This document shows positions 7,896 to 14,410 of a stretch of 14,420 nt of DNA, piece after piece. The first letter of the stretch is position 1. The number at the start of each line of letters is the position of its first letter. The notes beneath the pieces are model-generated. The model did not search any database. It was not told where the DNA came from and worked only from the letters and a program-made list of their open reading frames with translations. A program made the position numbers and the translations under genes. The stretch spans positions 1 to 14,420 of the forward strand of contig JAAYFX010000029.1 in assembly GCA_012728025.1 (NCBI GenBank), read 5' to 3'. Origin of the DNA: Clostridiales bacterium. GTDB taxonomy: Bacteria > Bacillota > Clostridia > Oscillospirales > Oscillospiraceae.

Positions 7896-9176
7896 ATGAA
7901 AACAACAACATCCGAGACCCTTTTTGAAAGGGCAAAAAAGGTTTTACCCGGCGGAGTAAACAGCCCCGTTCGTGCTTTTAACGCCGTTTCCGGACAGCCG
8001 CGATTTATCCGCTCGGGCAAGGGCGCTTACCTTACAGATGCCGACGGCAACCAATATCTTGATTACATCTGTTCTTGGGGGCCTATGCTTTTAGGTCATG
8101 GAAACGAGCTTGTACGTGAGGAAGTGGAAAGGGCCTGTCGTGAGGGTTTAAGCTTTGGTGCCGCCACAGAGCGTGAGGTTCAGATGGCGGAAACCATGTG
8201 CAGCCTTGTTCCAAGCCTTGAAATGCTGCGCATGGTAAACAGCGGAACCGAGGCCGTTATGAGCGCTTTGCGGCTGGCTCGGGGCGCTACGGGCAGGGAA
8301 AAGGTAATAAAATTTATAGGCTGCTACCATGGCCACTGTGACAGTATGCTTGTAAAAGCGGGCTCGGGCCTTTTAACAAACGGCGCTCCTGATAGTGCCG
8401 GTGTAACTGCCGGTGCCGCAAAGGATACCCTTTTAGCTGCTTATAACGACCTTTCTTCGGTTTCCTCCCTCTTTGACGAATTTTCGGGGCAGATTGCCGC
8501 CGTTATCGTGGAGCCTGCGGCGGCAAATATGGGACTTGTTCTTCCGAAGGATGGCTTTTTGCAGGGTCTGCGGGATTTATGCACGAAAAACGGTGCCTTG
8601 CTTATCTTTGACGAGGTTATAACGGGCTTTCGCCTGTCCTCCGGCGGGGCGGCGGAATATTACGGTGTTTTGCCCGATATTTATGCCTATGGGAAGATAA
8701 TAGGCGGCGGAATGCCTGTGGGCGCCTATGGGGGCAGTCGTAAGCTTATGGAAAACATTTCTCCCCTTGGAAAGGTCTATCAGGCAGGCACCCTTTCGGG
8801 AAATCCTGTGGCTATGGCGGCGGGTCTTTCCATGCTCCGTCAGATAAAGGCAGACCCCGATATATATAAGGATATGGAAAAGAAGGCCGCAAGGCTTGCC
8901 GCCGGTTTAAGGCAGGCCTTTCCTCAATTTACGGTAAATCAGGAAGGCTCTCTGCTAAGTCTTTTCTTCACGAATGAGCCTGTTAAAGACTTTGACAGTG
9001 CAAAAAAAAGCGACACCGCCTTATACGGCAAGTATTTTAACCATATGCTGGATGCGGGCATCTACCTTGCTCCCGCTCAGTTTGAGGCAATGTTTATAAG
9101 CGCCTGCCATACTGACGAAGATATTGACAAAACCATTGAGGCCGCTAGGGCCTTCGCTAAAAATCTGCCCCAATAA
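7896..9176 (+). CDS. hemL: Glutamate-1-semialdehyde 2,1-aminomutase
   Basis: A 426-residue PLP enzyme that converts glutamate-1-semialdehyde, the product of HemA, to 5-aminolevulinate. Clear family blocks: LPGGVNSPVRAF near the start, WGPMLLGH, MVNSGTEAVMSALRLARG, YHGHCDSML, IFDEVITGFR, the PLP lysine Lys267 in YGKIIGGGMPVGAYGG, and GTLSGNPVAMAAG. Length and start match the family exactly. The ATG has AAGGAG at 7884-7889 with six bases of spacing. This is the last gene of the compact operon, 14 bases behind hemB. No convincing terminator is seen after it, so transcription may continue into deoC. Confidence 0.97.
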   Translation: MKTTTSETLFERAKKVLPGGVNSPVRAFNAVSGQPRFIRSGKGAYLTDADGNQYLDYICSWGPMLLGHGNELVREEVERACREGLSFGAATEREVQMAETMCSLVPSLEMLRMVNSGTEAVMSALRLARGATGREKVIKFIGCYHGHCDSMLVKAGSGLLTNGAPDSAGVTAGAAKDTLLAAYNDLSSVSSLFDEFSGQIAAVIVEPAAANMGLVLPKDGFLQGLRDLCTKNGALLIFDEVITGFRLSSGGAAEYYGVLPDIYAYGKIIGGGMPVGAYGGSRKLMENISPLGKVYQAGTLSGNPVAMAAGLSMLRQIKADPDIYKDMEKKAARLAAGLRQAFPQFTVNQEGSLLSLFFTNEPVKDFDSAKKSDTALYGKYFNHMLDAGIYLAPAQFEAMFISACHTDEDIDKTIEAARAFAKNLPQ

Positions 9177-9292
9177 GCCAATCTTTTTCGCCTTATCATA
9201 ATAAAAATGGCAGTAAAGGGTTTGTCTCTTAGTTGAAACGCTCTCTTCACAAAAGTCAATAAATTAAACATACGGACAGAAAGGAACATAAA

Positions 9293-9994
9293 ATGTCCAA
9301 GGAAACCACAATTTGCGGTCTAATTTTAGAAAAGCCCCTTTCCAAATATATAGACCACACACTTTTAAAGCCTGAAGCTGAAAAAAGGCAGGTGGAAAAG
9401 CTTTGCCTTGAGGCGATTGAGTATAATTTCGCCTCGGTCTGTGTCAATTCCTGCCACGCCTCTTTGGTTTCTAAAATGCTTTCCGGCAGCGATGTTCTCA
9501 CCTGCTGCGTGGTGGGCTTTCCTCTGGGTGCTATGGCAACAGAGGCAAAGGCTTTTGAAACTCGTGCCGCTGTCACCAGCGGAGCGCAGGAAATTGACAT
9601 GGTCATAAACATAGGCGCTTTAAAAGATGGGGACACAGAGCTTGTTTTTAACGACATTGCCGCCGTAGTCAAGGCCGCAGAAGATAAGGCCATAGTTAAG
9701 GTTATAATCGAAACCTGCCTTTTAAGCGATGAGGAAAAAGTTAAGGCCTGTGAGCTTTCTCAAAAGGCGGGAGCGCACTTTGTCAAAACCTCCACAGGTT
9801 TTTCAAAAGACGGGGCAAGCGTCCATGATGTTGCCCTCATGCGAAAAACCGTAGGCAATGATATGAAAGTTAAAGCCTCGGGAGGTATACGCAATTTAAA
9901 ATCCGCTCTTTCCATGATTGAAGCAGGGGCAAACCGCATAGGAGCCTCTGCCGGAGTGCAGATAATAAAGGAGGCAAAAGAAGCCGAAGGATAG
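9293..9994 (+). CDS. deoC: Deoxyribose-phosphate aldolase
   Basis: A 233-residue class I aldolase that splits 2-deoxyribose-5-phosphate into glyceraldehyde-3-phosphate and acetaldehyde. Visible: KYIDHTLLKPEA at the N-terminus, FASVCVN, VVGFPLGAMATEAK, EIDMVINIGALK with the catalytic aspartate, VIIETCLL, the Schiff-base Lys165 in HFVKTSTGFSKDGAS, and VKASGGIR with the second active-site lysine. Length is normal for short bacterial DeoC. The ATG has AAGGAA at 9281-9286, six bases away. A 116-base gap separates it from hemL, and I see no strong promoter there. It has no step in tetrapyrrole synthesis, so its position between hemL and the cobalt riboswitch is unexplained; no other deoxynucleoside gene is nearby. 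Confidence 0.97.
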   Translation: MSKETTICGLILEKPLSKYIDHTLLKPEAEKRQVEKLCLEAIEYNFASVCVNSCHASLVSKMLSGSDVLTCCVVGFPLGAMATEAKAFETRAAVTSGAQEIDMVINIGALKDGDTELVFNDIAAVVKAAEDKAIVKVIIETCLLSDEEKVKACELSQKAGAHFVKTSTGFSKDGASVHDVALMRKTVGNDMKVKASGGIRNLKSALSMIEAGANRIGASAGVQIIKEAKEAEG

Positions 9995-10027
9995 AAAATC
10001 CATAACTTGTCCAAGGCTTAAAAATTA

Positions 10028-10062
10028 AAAATCAGGGATTGATGTTTATTCCCCTAGATTTT
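10028..10062 (+). terminator. Possible weak terminator after deoC
   Basis: AAAATC (10028-10033) pairs with GATTTT (10057-10062) and GGGA (10035-10038) with TCCC (10050-10053), an interrupted hairpin about 35 bases past the deoC stop. The T-run is inside the stem rather than after it, so termination efficiency is doubtful. Confidence 0.3.
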
Positions 10063-10084
10063 CTAGGAAAACAGATGTTTTAAC

Positions 10085-10112
10085 TTGACAATTAAGATTT
10101 TCAGTGTAGACT
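10085..10112 (+). promoter_or_regulatory. Sigma-A-like promoter for cbiMNQO
   Basis: A consensus -35 box TTGACA (10085-10090) is followed after 16 bases by TAGACT (10107-10112), four of six matches to the -10 consensus. Transcription would start near 10119, about a dozen bases before the riboswitch P1 stem, which is where such promoters are expected. Confidence 0.6.
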
Positions 10113-10127
10113 GGATTTAAGAAATAT

Positions 10128-10273
10128 CAACAGGTGTCAGAATAGGGAAGACGGGTGAAAATCCCGCACGGAGCCGCCGCTGTGATGGCTAGAGTCATTT
10201 TAAAGCGCCACTGTATTATACATACGGGAAGGCAAAATGACTCGCTGTAAGCCAAAGTCAGAAGACCTGCCTG
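10128..10273 (+). ncRNA. Cobalamin riboswitch aptamer (class I type)
   Basis: A cis-acting adenosylcobalamin sensor ahead of the cobalt importer. Seen: the P1 strands CAGGT (10131-10135) and ACCTG (10265-10269); the conserved core GGTGAAAATCCCGCACGG and GCCGCCGCTGTGATGG (about 10154-10188); and the 3' B12 box AGTCAGAAGACCTGCC (10256-10271). A large peripheral arm is formed by TGGCT/AGCCA enclosing a perfect 10-bp stem, GAGTCATTTT (10192-10201) with AAAATGACTC (10234-10243). The long peripheral arm marks the class I, adenosylcobalamin-preferring layout. It is followed by an expression platform of about 110 bases and a terminator, so ligand binding should stop transcription before cbiM. Confidence 0.95.
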
Positions 10274-10283
10274 CTTGATTATA

Positions 10284-10383
10284 TGCCATTTCATGGCAAC
10301 TTGTACGGTTAACGGATTATTTAACAGGTGCAGTGATAAAACTCGGGCAGTGTATTCTGCTGACGGGTTAGGTTTTAGTGCGC
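10284..10383 (+). promoter_or_regulatory. Riboswitch expression platform
   Basis: Between aptamer and terminator there are small hairpins: TGCCAT/ATGGCA (10284-10289 with 10293-10298), GTTAA/TTAAC, and GCAG/CTGC. The segment AACAGGTG at 10323-10330 repeats the 5' strand of the aptamer P1. It could pair with ACCTG at 10265-10269, so it is a candidate switching strand. Pairing is seen; the switching role is inferred. Confidence 0.5.
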
Positions 10384-10418
10384 AAAGCATTTTCCGTTTA
10401 TCGGAAAATGCTTTTTTT
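10384..10418 (+). terminator. Intrinsic terminator of the cobalamin riboswitch
   Basis: AAAGCATTTTCCG (10384-10396) pairs perfectly with CGGAAAATGCTTT (10402-10414) around the loop TTTAT, and seven Ts (10412-10418) follow. It lies 28 bases before the cbiM start, just ahead of its ribosome binding site, the position of a riboswitch-controlled terminator. Confidence 0.92.
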
Positions 10419-10446
10419 GTTTAAGTAAATAAGGAGGTTAAGGCAA

Positions 10447-11214
10447 ATGACAAGTAATATATCCCGTTTGGAAAAGCGCATAGTCATGTTTTCTGTTATG
10501 ATACCCCTGTTCTATTTCCTTTTGCCGGCGGCGAGGGCCATGCACATAATGGAGGGCTTTCTTCCGGCAGCCCACGCCATTGCATGGGGGGTTCTGTGTA
10601 TACCCTTTTTAGCCCTTGGCGTGGTAAAAATAAGGAAGATAGCCTCGGAAAAGAGAAAGGCTTTGCTGATTTTGGCAATGGTTGGAGCTTATGCCTTTGT
10701 TCTGTCGGCACTTAAAATACCCAGTGTCACAGGCTCATCCAGCCACCCCACAGGCACGGGGCTTGGAGCAATTTTATTCGGGCCTTCCCCCATGGCGGTC
10801 ATCGGTGTAATCGTCTTGCTGTTTCAGGCCATTCTTTTGGCTCACGGCGGCTTAACAACCCTTGGAGCCAACACCTTCAGCATGGCAATAGCGGGGCCAT
10901 TTCTCTCCTTCGGCATATATTATGTATGCAAAAAGCTCAAGGTCAATAAGCTTGCAGCAGTCTTTTTGGCTGCTAGTTTGGGCGACCTTTTCACTTACTG
11001 TGTAACAAGTTTTCAGCTTGCCTTGGCCCATCCCAGCGAGGTAGGTGGGATAGGAGCCTCCATGGTTAAATTTCTTGGCGTTTTCGCCGTTACGCAAATC
11101 CCCCTAGCCGTTATAGAGGGTTTGCTAACGGTGGTTGTAATTATGGGTCTTGAGGCTTGGGCCAAGCCCGAACTGCGGGAAATCGGCTATCTGGAAGGAG
11201 GGGAAAAAGCATGA
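10447..11214 (+). CDS. cbiM: Cobalt ECF transporter substrate-binding protein CbiM
   Basis: A 255-residue integral membrane S-component that binds Co(II) for the CbiMNQO importer. An N-terminal signal sequence (basic residues at 7-11, hydrophobic 12-27, then PAARA) precedes MHIMEGFLP. Cleavage after Ala31 would expose the mature Met-His N-terminus used for metal coordination in the CbiM/NikM family. About six further hydrophobic segments follow. The conserved loops KIPSVTGSSSHPTGTGLGAILFG and HGGLTTLGANTFSMAIAGP carry metal-site and family signature residues, and SLGDLFTYCVTSFQLALAHP is CbiM-like. The ATG is preceded by AAGGAGG (10431-10437). It is the first gene after the riboswitch terminator and overlaps cbiN as ATGA. 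NikM is the alternative, but MEGFLP, the partner CbiN and the B12 riboswitch indicate cobalt. Confidence 0.96.
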   Translation: MTSNISRLEKRIVMFSVMIPLFYFLLPAARAMHIMEGFLPAAHAIAWGVLCIPFLALGVVKIRKIASEKRKALLILAMVGAYAFVLSALKIPSVTGSSSHPTGTGLGAILFGPSPMAVIGVIVLLFQAILLAHGGLTTLGANTFSMAIAGPFLSFGIYYVCKKLKVNKLAAVFLAASLGDLFTYCVTSFQLALAHPSEVGGIGASMVKFLGVFAVTQIPLAVIEGLLTVVVIMGLEAWAKPELREIGYLEGGEKA

Positions 11215-11504
11215 AAAACCGAGGAATGCTTGCCATTATTCTAATTTTGCTATGCACAATCATTGCGATTATCCCCCTTACTTACATAAAAGACTCCGAA
11301 TTCGGCGGGGCCGACGATGAAGCCGAGGAGCTTATAGCAGAGGTAGCTCCGGATTATAAGCCTTGGGCTGAAAACATTTTTGAGCCTCCCGGAGGTGAGA
11401 CCGAAAGCCTGCTTTTTTGCTTGCAGGCGGCCCTCGGTGCCGGATTAATCGGGCTGGGCTTTGGATACCTGATAGGGAGAAACAAGTTTCAAAAACAGGC
11501 ATAA
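11211..11504 (+). CDS. cbiN: Cobalt transporter accessory protein CbiN
   Basis: A 97-residue membrane protein with two transmembrane helices (about residues 6-26 and 69-87) joined by an extracytoplasmic loop. The loop contains DSEFGGADDEAEELI, PDYKPWAENIFEPP and GETESLLF, the diagnostic CbiN pattern. CbiN interacts with CbiM and is needed for metal loading and uptake in the four-part cobalt importer. It ends in a short basic cytoplasmic tail. The ATG overlaps the cbiM stop (ATGA) and has AAGGAGGGG at about 11195-11203. A longer in-frame start inside cbiM (11157) would add a hydrophilic, arginine-rich tail before the first helix and is rejected. cbiQ starts 28 bases after its stop. Confidence 0.96.
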   Translation: MKNRGMLAIILILLCTIIAIIPLTYIKDSEFGGADDEAEELIAEVAPDYKPWAENIFEPPGGETESLLFCLQAALGAGLIGLGFGYLIGRNKFQKQA

Positions 11505-11532
11505 ACCATAAGGGATAAGGGGGAGAGCGGTT

Positions 11533-12450
11533 ATGATTTTCAGTTTGTTATTAGCCGCCCTCGTCCTTTTTCTTTTGCTGTACGGCCTTTGGGAAACGGC
11601 GCTTATTGGATTAATTATAGTATGCCTGCTTTTTGGTGCTCTGCTTTTACATAGGGGGCACTTCCACCATCATGGAGGATATATATCCATAGACCTTTAT
11701 GCTCAAAAATCTCGGCTCTGCCATTGGCACTCGGGGGCAAAGCTTATTTTCTGCCTTGTTTGCGCCTTTATTTCAGTCTGGGCAAAAAATATTTATGTTC
11801 CCGTTTTCATCTTCTGCGCCATGTCTTTTTTAACCCTTGCTTTGGGGAAAACCCCTGTGAGCTATTATCTGTCCCTGCTCACTGTTCCGGCAGTTTTCAT
11901 ACTCCTTAGTGCTCTTGCAATAATCATCGAGATTTCACCGATACCCGAAGGCGTTTTGTGCCTTCCGGCAGGCTCTTTTTATCTATGTGTCACAAAAGCC
12001 AATCAGGAAAAGGCGGCGGGCATAATGCTCTCCGCCTTTGGGGCTGTAAGCTGTCTTTATATGCTCAGCCTTTCCACTCCCATCTACCGAATTTTCGAAG
12101 CTCTTCGAAAAATGCGCCTACCTTTTGTGGTTATTGAGCTTATGTATCTTATATACCGCTATCTTTTTATTCTTTTGGAAACCCACCAGAACATGGTGTA
12201 TTCCGCCGCCTCACGCCTTGGCTATCGCAGTCCTGTCACAAGCCTTAAAACCATGCTTAACACCTCCTTTAATCTTTTTTTCACAAGTCTCAGGAGAGCT
12301 TCCGGAATGTATGACGCCATGGAGGCAAGGTGCTATGATGGTGAGATACGGTTTCTCATGGAGGATGAGAGCTTTGACATGGCTCAGGTCTTTGTTTTTC
12401 TTTCAGTTCCGGCGGCAGCCGTACTTATATGGATAATGAGCAGGAGGTAG
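11533..12450 (+). CDS. cbiQ: Cobalt ECF transporter transmembrane component CbiQ, with N-terminal extension
   Basis: A 305-residue T-component that couples CbiM to the ATPase. The family core starts at about residue 53 with IDLYAQKSRLCHWHSGAKL and shows several hydrophobic helices, then the cytoplasmic coupling helices with ASRLGYRSP (about residues 225-233) and ASGMYDAMEARCYDGEI (about 256-272). These are the two Ala-Arg-Gly-type motifs that grip the ATPase; the glycine of the second is cysteine here. It is longer than the usual 225-265 residues because of about 50 extra N-terminal residues: one or two extra hydrophobic segments (3-39) and a histidine cluster HRGHFHHHGG at 40-49. Start ATG 11533 has AAGGGGGAG at 11517-11525. 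An internal start that would remove the extension has no comparable ribosome site that I can see. cbiO begins three bases after the stop. Confidence 0.93.
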   Translation: MIFSLLLAALVLFLLLYGLWETALIGLIIVCLLFGALLLHRGHFHHHGGYISIDLYAQKSRLCHWHSGAKLIFCLVCAFISVWAKNIYVPVFIFCAMSFLTLALGKTPVSYYLSLLTVPAVFILLSALAIIIEISPIPEGVLCLPAGSFYLCVTKANQEKAAGIMLSAFGAVSCLYMLSLSTPIYRIFEALRKMRLPFVVIELMYLIYRYLFILLETHQNMVYSAASRLGYRSPVTSLKTMLNTSFNLFFTSLRRASGMYDAMEARCYDGEIRFLMEDESFDMAQVFVFLSVPAAAVLIWIMSRR

Positions 12451-12453
12451 CTT

Positions 12454-13287
12454 ATGGACACTTTGCTGGAGCTTAAAAATCTTAACTTTTCCTATGATGA
12501 GCAGCCTAATGCTCTTAAAAACTTAAATCTTAAAATAAAAAAAGGTGAAAGGCTTGCCGTTATCGGAAATAACGGCGCAGGAAAGACCACACTTTTTCTT
12601 TGCTGCAACGGGGTTTTACAGCACCAAAAGGGTAAAATTTTATACGAAGGTAAAGAGATAAGCCGCAGCCGTTCCGACTTAAACTTTTTAAGACAGCGGG
12701 TGGGAATAGTTTTTCAGGATGCAAACCAACAACTTATAGGCTCAAGTGTCGAGTCGGAAATTTCCTTTGGGCCAATGAACCTTAGGCTGCCAAAAGGCGA
12801 GGTGCGCTCACGAGTTTCTAAGGCTATGAGCCTTATGAACCTTACAGAGCTTCGCAAAAGACCTCCCCATTACCTTAGCGGGGGCGAAAAAAAGCGGCTT
12901 ACCATAGCAGATGTTTTGGCTATGTTGCCGGAGCTTATTTTGTTTGATGAGCCAACGGCCTTTTTGGATATGCAAAATACGGATATGCTGGAAAAAGTAC
13001 TTTCCGACCTTCATGAAAAGGGGAAAACCTTGGTGGTTTCAACCCACGATATAGACTTTGCTTATCGTTGGGCCTCAAGAATCCTTCTTTTTCACAAGGG
13101 GGAGCTGATAGCTGATGACACGCCTTCGGCACTTTTTTCAAGGGGAGAGCTGCTTTCCGAAACAGGAGTGCGCAGGCCAACTTTCTATGAGATGGGGGTT
13201 ATTTTGCAGAGGAAAGGTCTGCTGGAAAGGGGACAAAACCCCAGAAGTCTTGAGGAAATGAAAAGGTTTCTGGATGCCTTGCCTTAA
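12454..13287 (+). CDS. cbiO: Cobalt ECF transporter ATP-binding protein CbiO
   Basis: A 277-residue ABC ATPase that powers CbiMNQ. All nucleotide-binding elements are present: Walker A GNNGAGKTT with Lys44, Q-loop GIVFQDANQQL, signature LSGGEKKR at about 141-148, Walker B LILFDEP with Asp165 and Glu166, D-loop FLDMQ, and the switch His198 in VVSTHDIDFAYRWA. FQDANQQL and the YLSGGEKKR..IADVLAM run are typical of metal-importing ECF ATPases. The C-terminal about 60 residues form the CbiO-type tail. The ATG has AGGAGG at 12442-12447 overlapping the end of cbiQ. It is the last gene of the riboswitch operon; an 8-bp hairpin over its stop codon lacks a proper T-run. Confidence 0.96.
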   Translation: MDTLLELKNLNFSYDEQPNALKNLNLKIKKGERLAVIGNNGAGKTTLFLCCNGVLQHQKGKILYEGKEISRSRSDLNFLRQRVGIVFQDANQQLIGSSVESEISFGPMNLRLPKGEVRSRVSKAMSLMNLTELRKRPPHYLSGGEKKRLTIADVLAMLPELILFDEPTAFLDMQNTDMLEKVLSDLHEKGKTLVVSTHDIDFAYRWASRILLFHKGELIADDTPSALFSRGELLSETGVRRPTFYEMGVILQRKGLLERGQNPRSLEEMKRFLDALP

Positions 13288-13361
13288 ATAAAGGCAGGAG
13301 CCGTAGTTTTTAGTCCCAAAAAATAAGCTTGTAACTTTATGCAAAATACTTAAGACAACTC

Positions 13362-13390
13362 TTGACTTTCCTTTATGTTTTAGTTAAGAT
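13362..13390 (+). promoter_or_regulatory. Sigma-A promoter for the PduT-like gene
   Basis: TTGACT (13362-13367), a 17-base spacer, and TAAGAT (13385-13390) give five of six and four of six consensus matches at ideal spacing. Transcription would begin near 13397, leaving a leader of about 270 bases before the next start codon. It separates this gene from the cobalt operon. Confidence 0.7.
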
Positions 13391-13393
13391 GTA

Positions 13394-13668
13394 TATGTAT
13401 CATTGGCTGTAATAGCCAGACATAAGAAGTTATAAAAACAGGTAGAGGCTTTCGCCTGAAGAATAAATAAAATGGTTTGGTTTGCACCGCAGCATATCAG
13501 CCATGTTTTTGGCGATGAAGCCCGAAAACTCCTTTACAGGGCAAGTTTTGGGCTTTTTGCACCTTATAAAATGTAAAAGTAAGCTTATTTGATATTTCCA
13601 AGTCTGTAACAACAGATAAAAACAATGGCCGGATAAGGCTCTGCCGGCTGCGGGAATGGATTGGTGAG
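13394..13668 (+). promoter_or_regulatory. Structured leader / attenuator of unknown class upstream of the PduT-like gene
   Basis: This 380-base gap after cbiO holds no gene. The leader shows a hairpin TATGT..TGGCT-GTAAT-AGCCA..ACATA (13394-13424); a small AGGC-TTTC-GCCT hairpin (about 13446-13457); and a hairpin at 13495-13517 pairing TATC, a bulged A, and GCCA with TGGCGATG around TGTTTT. An intrinsic terminator follows immediately. Overlapping both is an alternative hairpin: GTTTT and GGC (13505-13513) with GCC and AAAAC (13520-13529). It cannot form together with the terminator and so resembles an antiterminator. Nearer the gene, GCCGG (13628-13632) pairs with CCGGC (13644-13648). I match it to no known riboswitch, T-box or ANTAR target. 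Folds are by eye only. Confidence 0.55.
13518..13558 (+). terminator. Intrinsic terminator inside the leader
   Basis: AAGCCC-G-AAAACT (13518-13530, one bulged G) pairs with AGTTTTGGGCTT (13544-13555) around a 13-base loop, and the T-run TTTTT (13554-13558) follows. It lies about 110 bases before the start codon of the gene it would control, so it is an attenuator rather than an end-of-operon terminator. Confidence 0.8.
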
Positions 13669-14241
13669 ATGAGTAAAGCAATTTTTATAGTGGAATATTC
13701 CAGCATACCCGCTGGGATTGACAGTCTTGACCGAATGGTAAAAAGAGCACCCATGTCTATAATTTATGCAAAGCCCATTTGCATTGGAAAGTTTCTCATA
13801 GTTGTGGGCGGCGAAGTTGAAAATCTTCGTGAGGCCAGAGACGAGGTTACACAGGTCGACGAAAAAAAGCTTATCCGCCAACATCTGCTCACCAATGCTC
13901 ACGAGGACATTCTTAAGTATTTTAATCCTGCTCACAGGGAAAAGGCGAACATGGATGGCAAAACTGCCTTGGGCATATTGGAAACAAGGGATGCCTCCAG
14001 CGGCTTTCAAAGTCTTGACGCCGGACTTAAAAGCGGCAATGTTCGGCTAGAGGAGGTTTGGATAGGGCATTTTATAGGCGGTAAGTTTTGTTACATATTA
14101 TCTGGGCTTGTGGGGGATATAAACACGGCTCTTGAAGCGGCGGAAGCAGCGTTGCCGGAAAAAACCCTCCTTGATAAAAGGCTTATCCCTTCTCCCGATA
14201 ACATGGCCTTGGAATACCTTATAAAATCATATAAACAGTAA
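13669..14241 (+). CDS. pduT: PduT-like tandem-domain bacterial microcompartment shell protein
   Basis: A 190-residue protein with two BMC domains in tandem, the trimer-forming BMC-T type. Domain 1 (about 1-85) has MSKAIFIVEYSSIPAGID, MVKRAP and ICIGKFLIVVGGEV. Domain 2 (about 99-185) has TALGILETRDASSGFQSLDAGLKSGNV, GHFIGGKFCYILSGLVGDI and the closing RLIPSPDNMALEYL. By memory the whole layout and length follow PduT of the propanediol microcompartment (184 residues). Cys38 falls exactly where PduT has the cysteine that holds a [4Fe-4S] cluster at the trimer pore, suggesting an electron-transfer or pore role. The start is fixed by homology; the ribosome site is the atypical GGTGA (13663-13667), pairing with a downstream part of anti-SD. 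No other shell or cargo gene is in the window; a microcompartment operon may follow or the gene may be solitary. Confidence 0.88.
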   Translation: MSKAIFIVEYSSIPAGIDSLDRMVKRAPMSIIYAKPICIGKFLIVVGGEVENLREARDEVTQVDEKKLIRQHLLTNAHEDILKYFNPAHREKANMDGKTALGILETRDASSGFQSLDAGLKSGNVRLEEVWIGHFIGGKFCYILSGLVGDINTALEAAEAALPEKTLLDKRLIPSPDNMALEYLIKSYKQ

Positions 14242-14310
14242 TCGCCGTCTGCTAAAGCTTCGGCAACAACCCATATGCACCACAGAGACAAAGCAAATCC
14301 TTAACTCCAT

Positions 14311-14343
14311 AAGAAAACGCACCGTTTTTCGGTGCGTTTTCTT
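14311..14343 (+). terminator. Bidirectional intrinsic terminator after the PduT-like gene
   Basis: A perfect 14-bp inverted repeat, AAGAAAACGCACCG (14311-14324) and CGGTGCGTTTTCTT (14330-14343), surrounds the loop TTTTT. T-rich sequence follows on the + strand, and the A-rich left arm gives a T-run on the - strand. It ends the PduT-like unit about 70 bases after the stop and could also stop transcription entering from the right. Confidence 0.92.
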
Positions 14344-14391
14344 ATTTATAATTTTTAAAAAACTTTTAATCTTGGTTTTGTAATTTAAACC

Positions 14392-14410
14392 TTGACACTT
14401 CAGACTGAAG
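14392..14410 (+). promoter_or_regulatory. Possible partial promoter with a dyad
   Basis: TTGACA (14392-14397), a perfect -35 box, is followed directly by the dyad CTTCAG-A-CTGAAG (14398-14410). A dyad in the spacer is the layout of MerR-type promoters. The window ends ten bases later, before any clear -10 box, so this is only suggestive. Confidence 0.3.

Noticed and set aside
9177..9292. Promoter for deoC
   Set aside because: TTGAAA at 9233-9238 has no good -10 box at 16-18 bases; only TCAATA or similar poor matches are found.
9256..9693. Minus-strand open reading frame of 145 codons opposite deoC, and similar antisense frames opposite other genes
   Set aside because: They lie wholly or mostly inside clear family members on the + strand, lack ribosome sites and show no recognisable motifs; they arise from codon bias of the real genes.
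13278..13310. Terminator at the end of cbiO
   Set aside because: CTTGCCTT and AAGGCAGG can pair across the stop codon, but the only T-run is eight or more bases past the stem, so I do not call it a terminator.
13441..13500. Possible lysine riboswitch (GGTAGAGG) or T-box (GGTTTGCACCGC) in the PduT leader
   Set aside because: Only short fragments resemble these. The lysine riboswitch core elements are missing, and the T-box bulge sequence TGGNACCGCG and Stem I are not present in the roughly 80 bases available.
13394..13530. ANTAR-type dual hairpin as seen ahead of some eut genes
   Set aside because: The hairpins near the terminator do not have hexaloops with A at position 1 and G at position 4, and the first hairpin has a five-base loop.
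13585..14010. Minus-strand frame opposite the PduT-like gene
   Set aside because: The + strand product is a convincing tandem BMC protein, so the antisense frame is a shadow.
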